From an uncultured Treponema sp. (GTDB lineage: Bacteria > Spirochaetota > Spirochaetia > Treponematales > Treponemataceae): DNA of 64,000 nt. The position numbers and the translations under genes are program-made. The notes under the pieces are model-generated. The model was not told the origin of the DNA and did not search any database. It was given only the letters and a program-made list of their open reading frames with translations. Positions 44,626 to 52,807 of the stretch are shown one piece after another (position 1 is the first letter of the stretch; the number at the start of each line of letters is the position of its first letter). The stretch covers positions 1-64,000 of the forward strand of contig CAMKEG010000008.1 of the NCBI GenBank assembly GCA_946411505.1, in the 5' to 3' direction.

Positions 44626-47187
44626 CTAGTTGAAGACGCGCACGCCGCAAGCTTTTAGCTCACCTTTTTTGTCAAATAAAGCGATGCCTTTTGAATCGCT
44701 TGCAAAAATGGCAGCTGTTTGCGTGTCTTGGTGAATTTTTGACGGGTCCCAGCAGCTTGAGGACCATGTCCAGTCGCCTTCGACAATTTTGGTTGTTATC
44801 CCAAGAGCGTCAAAAGAATTGTTTACGGTTTCTAGGTTTGCGAACAGGGTAATCAGCTCTTTTGATGCCGGCAAGTACCATTTGTCGTCGTTGTAAATTC
44901 CCTTCCTGTTATCCACTTCCGCAAACCAGAACGCAGGGTATGCGCCCGCGCTCCAAACGCCCATGTGTTGATGCGCGGCTGTTTTGTTTGCTAATCCGTC
45001 CTCTTCGGAAACTGTGTATTCATTTGTGTTGTAAAGGGCCGCGCCGTCAGAGCACCACTTTTTCTTTTCTCCAATTTTTACGCCCACGCCTTTTTTATTT
45101 GCGGCGTCAAAAATAATTGCGACGGCTGCGCTTTTTTGCGAAGCGGTCATTTTATCCCTGTCGGCGTAGCGCACTACAAGGCCGTTGTCCAGCACGATGT
45201 CGCCAAGCTCTTTTGCTTCTGTCGCCGCGACTGTGGGCCCGGTAAAGAATGTCGCGCTTACCGTCACGTTTTGCGCCGGCATCGTGAAGGTTCTTGTAAG
45301 TCCGCTTCCGCCCAAATTGGTCGCTCCGGTCACGCTAATTGAATCGGCCGTGTAGTCGTAATAGTTGGCCGCGGCTATTACAAGGGTCACCGTCTGGCCG
45401 TAAGTGGCGCTTGTGATGGCCTGGCCGCTTGAGTTTTTGGCGGTGACAGTTCCGTTTGCAATTCCGCTTGTGGTGATTGTGTAATTTATCGCCGTGAATG
45501 TCGCGCTTATAGTGACGTTACCTGCCGGCATCGAAAATGTTCTTGCGCTGCCATTGGTAATTCCGCTTCCTGACAGAGTAATGGCGCTTGCAGAAGTTGA
45601 TGCAGAAATTGAGCTGAGTTCATAGCCAGTGTCAGGTTTAATTGTAAGGATTACAGGTGTGTTATAAGCGGCGCTTGTAGCATTTGTTGTTGAAATTGTA
45701 TCAACTGTAACACTTCCGTGTGACATTGTCTGCTTTGTAATTGAATATGATATTTGTGTGAATGTCGCGCTTACAGTGACGTTTTCCGCCGGCATAGTGA
45801 AGGTTCTTGTAAGGCCGTCGCCGCTTGTCGTCACCGCTTCGCCGCTTGCCTTTGTTACGGCAATGCTCGAAAGCTGGTAGCCAGTCGCGGGGCTTGCGGT
45901 AAGAGTTACTGTCGCGTTCGCTTCCGCTGCGCTTGCATTTGTTGAATTTACGCTTGCGGTAACCGTTCCGTTTGAAATGCCAGAGGTGGAAATGTCGTAT
46001 TCCGGCGCGGCGGTCTGCGCGGTCCAGCCAGAGGGAATGCCGCTGTTGCCTGTAGGCCAATCCACGCCGTTGGCTTTTACGAAGGTTCCTGTGGCAGAAA
46101 CGTTAGAAAGCCAAGATATTGTAGCCTCGCTTGCGGCAATGCTTGTTGCTAGGCATTTTACATAATTCAGTTTCTCGCATCCACGGAACATTTCTGAATA
46201 ACATTCTTTAACCAATGTTTTTGCGGGAAGATCCGGCGCTTTTTCCAATTTTTTGCATTCATAGAACATTCTTTCATAGCATTTTTCATATAATGTAGCG
46301 GACGGAAGCGCAGGCGCTGTCGTCAAATTTGCGCAGTTGTAGAACATATTGCTATAGCAAGACTTAGCCAGGCTTGTGGCAGGAAGGTCCGGCGCTGCCG
46401 CCAAATTTGCGCAGCCATGAAACATGCTGCTGTAACAAGACTCAGCCATGCTTTTGGCTGGAAGAGCCGGCGCGCTTGTCAAGGCCTCGCAGCCGGAAAA
46501 CATGCCGCTGTAACAATACTCAGCCAATGTTGTCGCCGGCAGTTCCGGCGCGCTTGTCAAGGCAGAGCAATCTTCAAACATTCTAGCATAGCAATTAGAA
46601 GTGATTGTTGTCGCGGGAAGAAGGAGCTTCTTTTCTGAATGGTTTTTAATGTGGGTATTGTTTCTAAACATCATTGCAAAGGCGCCGGAAACAGTTAATG
46701 ACGTTTTGCTTTTATAGTCCGAAGAATCAAGAAGGCTCATTATGTTTCCATAAACATAACAATCGCTTGAACACTTAATCGTTAAATACTTATTATTGTT
46801 TACGTCATTCTCAGAGCCATTCGCAAAGAACGCAACCTTGTCTCCCGCGCTAACTTGAATTGGCGAAGATATTGATGACGCGGACTTCTTTGATATTGCG
46901 GCAGGCATATTATTTTGAACGCTAACAGTAAGAGTCTTCAATTCGCCGTCATTTATTTTATACTTAAGAGTTGACCATGGATTGACAATTGAGATGCTTC
47001 CGTCCGCAATCGCCTCAAGCGTGAGCGGAATGTCCAGCTCTGTCGGAGCGGGCGTTTGTTTGGGCGCGCCGTTCAACAAACCTAAAAGGGCCGCGTTGTT
47101 GCTGTCGCTGGCGTTGGAACAGCCGGCGGCGGCGAACAAGAATCCAAGCGCCGCTATGATTGCGGCCAAGCCTAAAAACTTTTTCAT
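44626..47187 (-). CDS. Surface lipoprotein with BspA-type Cys/Met-Phe repeats and Listeria-Bacteroides (InlB B-like) repeats
   Basis: Lipobox LFAAAGCS; ~6 repeats CYxxMFxxCxxLxxAPxLPATxL; 3-4 repeats ISNGTVTA...GYQLSSIAV...TFTMPAENVTVSATF. Confidence 0.88.
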   Translation of the reverse strand: MKKFLGLAAIIAALGFLFAAAGCSNASDSNNAALLGLLNGAPKQTPAPTELDIPLTLEAIADGSISIVNPWSTLKYKINDGELKTLTVSVQNNMPAAISKKSASSISSPIQVSAGDKVAFFANGSENDVNNNKYLTIKCSSDCYVYGNIMSLLDSSDYKSKTSLTVSGAFAMMFRNNTHIKNHSEKKLLLPATTITSNCYARMFEDCSALTSAPELPATTLAEYCYSGMFSGCEALTSAPALPAKSMAESCYSSMFHGCANLAAAPDLPATSLAKSCYSNMFYNCANLTTAPALPSATLYEKCYERMFYECKKLEKAPDLPAKTLVKECYSEMFRGCEKLNYVKCLATSIAASEATISWLSNVSATGTFVKANGVDWPTGNSGIPSGWTAQTAAPEYDISTSGISNGTVTASVNSTNASAAEANATVTLTASPATGYQLSSIAVTKASGEAVTTSGDGLTRTFTMPAENVTVSATFTQISYSITKQTMSHGSVTVDTISTTNATSAAYNTPVILTIKPDTGYELSSISASTSASAITLSGSGITNGSARTFSMPAGNVTISATFTAINYTITTSGIANGTVTAKNSSGQAITSATYGQTVTLVIAAANYYDYTADSISVTGATNLGGSGLTRTFTMPAQNVTVSATFFTGPTVAATEAKELGDIVLDNGLVVRYADRDKMTASQKSAAVAIIFDAANKKGVGVKIGEKKKWCSDGAALYNTNEYTVSEEDGLANKTAAHQHMGVWSAGAYPAFWFAEVDNRKGIYNDDKWYLPASKELITLFANLETVNNSFDALGITTKIVEGDWTWSSSCWDPSKIHQDTQTAAIFASDSKGIALFDKKGELKACGVRVFN

Positions 47188-47262
47188 TTTCTTTCTCCCA
47201 AAGAATAAATTTTTTCCAGCTTTTCCCCAGCCGGTTGCCGTTATTTTAGAATTCCGACCGCA

Positions 47263-47342
47263 ACAAATCAGCGCAAAAAAAGGCCCAAAACAGCGACAAA
47301 TCAGTACAAATTTTCAAAAAAACAGCGACAAATCAGCGCAAA
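47263..47342 (+). repeat. Three direct repeats ACAAATCAGCGCAAA / ACAAATCAGTACAAA
   Basis: 47263-47277, 47296-47310, 47328-47342; 33 and 32 bp spacing. Confidence 0.85.
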
Positions 47343-47360
47343 GTCCAAAAACTCCAAAGA

Positions 47361-47390
47361 TTGACGCAAATTTGAATTAAGCGCTATAAT
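47361..47390 (+). promoter_or_regulatory. sigma70-like promoter
   Basis: TTGACG-18 bp-TATAAT upstream of ATG 47409. Confidence 0.65.
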
Positions 47391-47408
47391 GTTTTAGGAA
47401 AAAAAGTT

Positions 47409-48440
47409 ATGAACAAGCTAAAGGAACTTTACAATAAATACTATTATATTTCGCCGCTGGACCAGGCGGACTCGGCGGAATCAAACCGTCTTCTTAATTT
47501 ATATTGGAGCGGCATTTGTTTTTTTTTCACGCTCGCGTTTCTTGTCCTTGAGCTTGTCTTTAAGAGTGAATACTATCATGAGCACAGACTGCAAATCTTA
47601 TATATGGCGGGCACTTGCCTTTCAATATCGCTTTCTTTTGTCCTATCCATCGCGACAAAAAATGTTTCCCGCGAAAAGGCCTACATTCTAAAGACGCTTC
47701 CGTTTTACGTGATTTACTGCTGGTGCGGAACAACTTGCCCAATCATACTTTTTTACAACCAAGCGAACCATTACAATGGATTGATAGTTTTTCTTTGCGC
47801 GACAAACATCGTTTTGTGCATATTCACCGCGTCGCTGCCTCTTCTTGCCGTCGTTTTCGCGTCATGCGCCGCAATGGTTCCAGGCGCCGTCCGTTTTTTT
47901 GGAGCGTACGGAACCTTTAACTACGCGGTCGCGGTTCTGATTATTTTCGCCCTTTTCTTTATCAACAGATACAGGCTAAAGCAGCGTCTCGCGCTTGTCA
48001 AAAAACAAAGGAGAGTTTTTGAAGCCAAGACTTTCGGAAACTTCACAATTTTGTACGAAGAAAAAGCCATAAAATTTTCCCGCAGCAAAACCACGGAGCT
48101 TGTGGCCTACCTCATTTGCAAGAACGGATCTTCGGTCAACACAAAGGAACTGCTTTGCGCTCTTTTCGGAGAACGCGCCGACTCCGCCCGCTACGGCTCC
48201 AGTCTTCGAGCCCTTATTTCCGACGCAAAGCGGACGTTTGCCGAACTTGAAACCCAAAACTTCTTCTCCGCAGAATACAACAACTTCCGCATAAACCCCG
48301 AGGCCATAAAGTGCGACTACTACGACTTTTTGTCCGGCGACCCGGCCGCCAAAAAGCTCTACGCCGGCCAGTTCATGAACCAGTACAGCTGGGCCGAAGA
48401 CGCCGCCGCCTTCTTGTCGCAAAAGGCCCTGTCAAAATAG
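47409..48440 (+). CDS. Multi-TM membrane protein with C-terminal SARP-like winged-helix domain (membrane-anchored regulator)
   Basis: N-terminal half hydrophobic helices; C-term FGNFTILYEEKAIKFSRSKTTELVAYLICKNGSSVNTKELLCALFGE...YGSSLRALISDAKRTF. Confidence 0.75.
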   Translation: MNKLKELYNKYYYISPLDQADSAESNRLLNLYWSGICFFFTLAFLVLELVFKSEYYHEHRLQILYMAGTCLSISLSFVLSIATKNVSREKAYILKTLPFYVIYCWCGTTCPIILFYNQANHYNGLIVFLCATNIVLCIFTASLPLLAVVFASCAAMVPGAVRFFGAYGTFNYAVAVLIIFALFFINRYRLKQRLALVKKQRRVFEAKTFGNFTILYEEKAIKFSRSKTTELVAYLICKNGSSVNTKELLCALFGERADSARYGSSLRALISDAKRTFAELETQNFFSAEYNNFRINPEAIKCDYYDFLSGDPAAKKLYAGQFMNQYSWAEDAAAFLSQKALSK

Positions 48441-48506
48441 CGGGCCGCTCCCGCCGCGCGACGGTTGAAAAATCGCGGCTTTTTTTGTATACTTAAATTC
48501 TTCATT

Positions 48507-49664
48507 ATGAACAAAAACGACTACCGCTTGCGCGCTTATTCTGCGCAGGCATCGGACAGCGAAAAAAAATATTCTGAGGAATTGGACGCAAAAACTTTTG
48601 CCCTAAAAAGCGGCGGCTTGCTCAAGGTTCCCCGCGACGAAAGCCAGCTTGTGAAGGACAAGGCCGGCGGCGACTCTGTTTATAGGCGTGTGGCCAAGTT
48701 TTTGCTTTTAATCGGAAGCGACCAAGCGGCCGAAGTCATTAAGCATTTGCCGCAATCTGACGTTGAAAAAATAATTCCAGAAATCACGACAATCCGCTCT
48801 GTCGGCGAAGACGAGGCCGCGGCGATTTTTGAAGAGTTCCGCGAGCTGGTCGAGATAAAAAAAGAGAACGGCGGCGAGGCCACGGCCTTTAACATTTTGG
48901 AAAAAGCCTTTGGCGCGGGCAAGGCCGGAAACTTGATGAAAAAAGTCGAAGCTCAGCTTGACGCGGCCCATCCCTTCACTTATTTAAAAGAAAAGACAAA
49001 CGAAGAAATCTTAGCGCTTTTAAAAGGCGAAAGCGCGCAAGTCACCGCGATTGTTTTAAGCTACCTTGAGCCAAAAGTCGCGGCGGGCCTTATCAATTCG
49101 ATGGAAGCCTCGCAAAAAAAAGAGGTGGTTCTCCGCCTTGCCAAAATGCAAAAAGTTTCGCCCGACGTAATTCAGGCGATTGACAAGACGATTCACGAAA
49201 AGGCCTCCAAGCAAGTCCGCGACGACTCCTTGCGCATAGATGGCCGCGGCGCCTTGGCTCAAATCCTAAAGCGCATGGACACCGGCGCCGAGCAGGAAAT
49301 TTTGAACAGCCTTGAGCGGACCGACCCCGAGCTTAGCCGCGACTTGCAGCAGCATCTTTTTACGCTGGACGACGTGGTTCACGCCGACGACAAGTGGCTG
49401 CAAAAAAAATTGGCTTCGATGAGCGACAAGGACATCGCGTATTTAATCGCCGCCAAGGAGCCGGAATTTGAGCGAAAGATTTTAAGCTGCGTTTCTGTCG
49501 CGCGCGCCTCAATCATAATGGAGGAACAGGAGGCCGCCAAGCCCATGCTGAAAAAAGACGTTGAGGCGATTACAAAAACTTTTGTGTCCTCCCTTCGCGC
49601 CGCTTGGGAAAAAGGCGACTTGCGCGTGTTCAGAAAAGACGACGACGAGGTTTACGTAGAATGA
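48507..49664 (+). CDS. FliG-family flagellar motor switch protein paralog
   Basis: VAKFLLLIGSDQAAEVIKHLPQSDVEKIIPEI; ILSYLEPKVAAGLI-like IVLSYLEPKVAAGLINSM. Confidence 0.8.
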   Translation: MNKNDYRLRAYSAQASDSEKKYSEELDAKTFALKSGGLLKVPRDESQLVKDKAGGDSVYRRVAKFLLLIGSDQAAEVIKHLPQSDVEKIIPEITTIRSVGEDEAAAIFEEFRELVEIKKENGGEATAFNILEKAFGAGKAGNLMKKVEAQLDAAHPFTYLKEKTNEEILALLKGESAQVTAIVLSYLEPKVAAGLINSMEASQKKEVVLRLAKMQKVSPDVIQAIDKTIHEKASKQVRDDSLRIDGRGALAQILKRMDTGAEQEILNSLERTDPELSRDLQQHLFTLDDVVHADDKWLQKKLASMSDKDIAYLIAAKEPEFERKILSCVSVARASIIMEEQEAAKPMLKKDVEAITKTFVSSLRAAWEKGDLRVFRKDDDEVYVE

Positions 49665-52648
49665 TTTCAAAATCCTATAAAGGCTTTGACCTTATAAGCG
49701 TCAAGGACATTCCCGACTGCTCAAGCAAGGGGCTTTATTTGCGGCACCGAAAAAGCGGCCTTGAAGTATTCCATCTTCTTAACGACGACAAGGAAAATTT
49801 GTTCGCCTTCGCTTTTAGGACTCCCAACGACAAGTCCAACGGCGCGGCGCACATCATCGAGCATTCGGTTTTGTGCGGCTCGGAAAAATACCCGCTAAAA
49901 GACCCGTTCGCTATTTTGGAAAACCAAAGCGTTCAAACTTTCATGAACGCGCTTACGTTTCCCGACAAGACGGTTTACCCGGCCAGCTCGATTTTGGAAG
50001 CCGACTACTTTAACCTTATGAGCGTTTACGCCGATGCCGTTTTTTTTCCGCGCCTGAGCGAGGAAACTTTTTTGCAGGAAGGCCGCCGACTTGAATTGGA
50101 CTCGAAGGGGCGTCCCAAAATTGTCGGAGTGGTCTTCAACGAGATGAAGGGCGTTTACTCGTCGTTTTCCGGCGCGGTTGGCGACGCGATTGACCAAGCG
50201 CTTGTTCCCGACACAATTTACGCCAAGGACTCTGGCGGCGATCCGCTTGAAGTGGCGCAAATAACTTACAAGGAATTCAAGGATTTTCATAAAAAATTTT
50301 ACGCTCCAAGAAATTGTTTGGTCTTTTTGTACGGAAACATTCCCACGGAAAAGCAATTGGATTTTTTGAAAAAAAATGTCCTTGACGTTTTGGAGGAGAG
50401 GGGGCAGCTTAAGGCGGAACTGTTGAAAGGACAAAAGCGCTTTTTGGAACAAATCCTCCGTTCGGAAACGCAAAAGCCTTTTTCGCGAATGCGGAGCGTA
50501 AGGGCGATTGGCCCTGTAAGCCCTGGCGAAAAAGATTCCACCGCGCTTCTTTCTTGGCTTTTGGGCGACGCGGACAATATGGACAACTACGCCGAAAGCG
50601 TTTTTTTGGCCAACCTTTTGAGCGCGCAGGACGGCTCTCCGATTTCAAAGGCCTTGCTAAAAAGCGGCTTGGGAAAAGACTTGGCCGACGCCAACGGAAT
50701 CGACGTGTCCGAACGCCTTATAACTTTTTCCGTGGGCCTTCGCGGTGTGAAAAAAGCCAATGAAGAAAAATTGAAGAATTTTATCTTGAAGGAAATGCGG
50801 AGAGTCTACGAGGAAGGAATTTCCCAAGACGACATTGACTCAACTTTCAATTCAATTGACTTTGACAACAGGGAAATAAAGCGCTTTCAAGAGCCTTTTT
50901 CCCTGGTCTTGATGCGGCGGGCCTTGCGCTCTTGGAATTACGGCGGGGAGCCAGGAAACAGCCTTTTTGTCCGCGACGCTTTTGACAGGCTTAAGAAAAA
51001 AATTCAGGCGGATCCTAATTTCATAAAGCGCCTGATAAAAGAATATTTTATTGACAACAAGAGCGTCGCTTGGACGCTTGTGACGCCCGACAAAAGATAT
51101 TTAAAGGCGCGCGCCGAAAAAGAAAAAAAGATTGCCGAGGCGATGGCGAAAAATCTAAGCAAGGAGGAAGTCGCCCGCGCGTCCGCCGCCCTTCGCGAAT
51201 ACCAGGAAACGCCCGACAAGGACAACGGCCTGCTTCCGCACATACGGCCGAAAGACCTCAAGGCCATCGACGAAAAAATTAAGGCCGTCCGCTCGTCCGT
51301 TAAAACCAGGCGCGGCCAAGTTCCGCTCTTTAAAAGCCTTGAAAACACCAACGGAATCGCTTACGTCACCGCCGCCTTTCCGCTGGACGTCTTTGAGCCG
51401 GAGCTTTATCCCTACCTTCCGTTCTTCGCCTATATTTTGAACGAGCTTGGCTGGGGCGGCTTGCGTTGGGACAAAAGTTCCTTGTTGATAGCAAAGACAT
51501 GCGGCGGCTTTAGCACGAGCGCCTTCGTAAGTTCCAGCCCCGACAGCGCGGGCGCCAAAAAGATGCTCAAGGACAACAAGGCGTTCGCTAGCCGGCAGTG
51601 GCTCTTTTGCAAGATAAAGGCGCTCGACGACAAAGTCGCGGCTTCCGTTGACATGATGCGCGATTGCCTTAAGGGCGCCCGCTTTGACGACAAAAAGCGC
51701 GTCCGCGTCTTGGCCGAGGAAGTTTTGAGCGACATGGAAAGCTCGGCGCTTCCCAGCGGCCATATTTTTGCCAGCGGCCGCGCCGAATGCCGCGCCGACA
51801 AGGCGAGCGCGATTGACGAAATATGGACTGGCGTTTCGCAAATATTCACGATGCGAAAAATTGTTTCCGACCTTGACGGAACGATTGAGAAAATGAAATT
51901 CATCGCGTCAAAAATTTTCGACGCGGGCGCGGTCCTGCACGTCACCGTCGACAAGGGCTCGATGCCCGCCGCCTTGAAGGCCGTGAAAAAGTTCGCGCGG
52001 GACATGGACTTGCGCGCTCCCGTAAAGCCGCGCCATGTTCCCTGCCAAGTTCTTTACGAAATGACAAATTTGGAGAAGCTCGACTCAAACAAGGGCGAAA
52101 GAATCGCCGTCCACGGAATGGTGGGCTTTGCCGCGCTTTCGTTCAAGGCCTCCAAGTACGCCACGCGCGAGGCGGCCGCCGAAAAAGTTTTGGCGCACCT
52201 TTTGTCCAACGGCGCCTTGTGGGAAAAAATCCGCGCGGTCGGCGGAGCTTACGGCGCCTTTGCCCATGTTGACGCGCTTAGCGGCCGCTGGACTTTGTGC
52301 ACTTACCGCGACCCAAATCCCCAGGCCAGCCTGGCCGCCTTTGACCAATGCCTTGAGGACGCGGCTAAAAACGGCTTCGATTCCGAGACTGTCGAAAAGG
52401 CCGTGGCGGGAACGTATTCCGGCGCCGTGCAGCCGCGGACGCCAAAGGGCAGGGGAAGCGCCGCCTTTTTGCGCCAGCTTTACTTGATTGACTCAAAAGA
52501 GGCGCTGAACAACATAAGGCTTCTTCTTTCGATAAAGCCGGAGGACTTGCAAAAAGCCGCCCGCCGCCTTTTAAAGGAACGCAAAAAGAAGGCCAAGAGC
52601 GTTCTTATAATTCCCAAAGGCTCCGCCCAGGCGGACGTCGAAATTTAG
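49661..52648 (+). CDS. M16C family zinc peptidase (PreP-like)
   Basis: NGAAHIIEHSVLCGSEKYPLKDPF (HxxEH); ~1000 aa two-half architecture. Confidence 0.93.
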   Translation: MISKSYKGFDLISVKDIPDCSSKGLYLRHRKSGLEVFHLLNDDKENLFAFAFRTPNDKSNGAAHIIEHSVLCGSEKYPLKDPFAILENQSVQTFMNALTFPDKTVYPASSILEADYFNLMSVYADAVFFPRLSEETFLQEGRRLELDSKGRPKIVGVVFNEMKGVYSSFSGAVGDAIDQALVPDTIYAKDSGGDPLEVAQITYKEFKDFHKKFYAPRNCLVFLYGNIPTEKQLDFLKKNVLDVLEERGQLKAELLKGQKRFLEQILRSETQKPFSRMRSVRAIGPVSPGEKDSTALLSWLLGDADNMDNYAESVFLANLLSAQDGSPISKALLKSGLGKDLADANGIDVSERLITFSVGLRGVKKANEEKLKNFILKEMRRVYEEGISQDDIDSTFNSIDFDNREIKRFQEPFSLVLMRRALRSWNYGGEPGNSLFVRDAFDRLKKKIQADPNFIKRLIKEYFIDNKSVAWTLVTPDKRYLKARAEKEKKIAEAMAKNLSKEEVARASAALREYQETPDKDNGLLPHIRPKDLKAIDEKIKAVRSSVKTRRGQVPLFKSLENTNGIAYVTAAFPLDVFEPELYPYLPFFAYILNELGWGGLRWDKSSLLIAKTCGGFSTSAFVSSSPDSAGAKKMLKDNKAFASRQWLFCKIKALDDKVAASVDMMRDCLKGARFDDKKRVRVLAEEVLSDMESSALPSGHIFASGRAECRADKASAIDEIWTGVSQIFTMRKIVSDLDGTIEKMKFIASKIFDAGAVLHVTVDKGSMPAALKAVKKFARDMDLRAPVKPRHVPCQVLYEMTNLEKLDSNKGERIAVHGMVGFAALSFKASKYATREAAAEKVLAHLLSNGALWEKIRAVGGAYGAFAHVDALSGRWTLCTYRDPNPQASLAAFDQCLEDAAKNGFDSETVEKAVAGTYSGAVQPRTPKGRGSAAFLRQLYLIDSKEALNNIRLLLSIKPEDLQKAARRLLKERKKKAKSVLIIPKGSAQADVEI

Positions 52649-52699
52649 CTGGGCTCCGCGCTTTTAGTCTTGAAAGCAATTTGAATCTTCATTATAATA

Positions 52700-52792
52700 T
52701 AGCGGCAAAAAAACGGCGGCAAGCCTAAAATTCTGGATAGCCGCATAAGCGGCAACATTCGCGCTTGTTGACTAACGCGCGCGAACAGCCGT
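52700..52792 (+). repeat. Leader repeat family copy 4
   Basis: AGCGGCAAAAAAACGGCGGCAAG...TAGCCGCATAAGCGGCAACATTCGCGCTTG...GCGCGCGAACAGCCGT immediately upstream of fusA SD. Confidence 0.8.
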
Positions 52793-52807
52793 ACTGTTGG
52801 AGTTATT

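Noticed and set aside
44700-46700. Tandem repeats inside the lipoprotein gene as a CRISPR or satellite
   Set aside because: Repeats are in frame and encode known BspA/InlB-type protein repeats.
47263-47342. CRISPR-like spacing of ~33-bp direct repeats
   Set aside because: Only three 15-bp repeats with short AT-rich gaps and no cas genes; better explained as operator sites.
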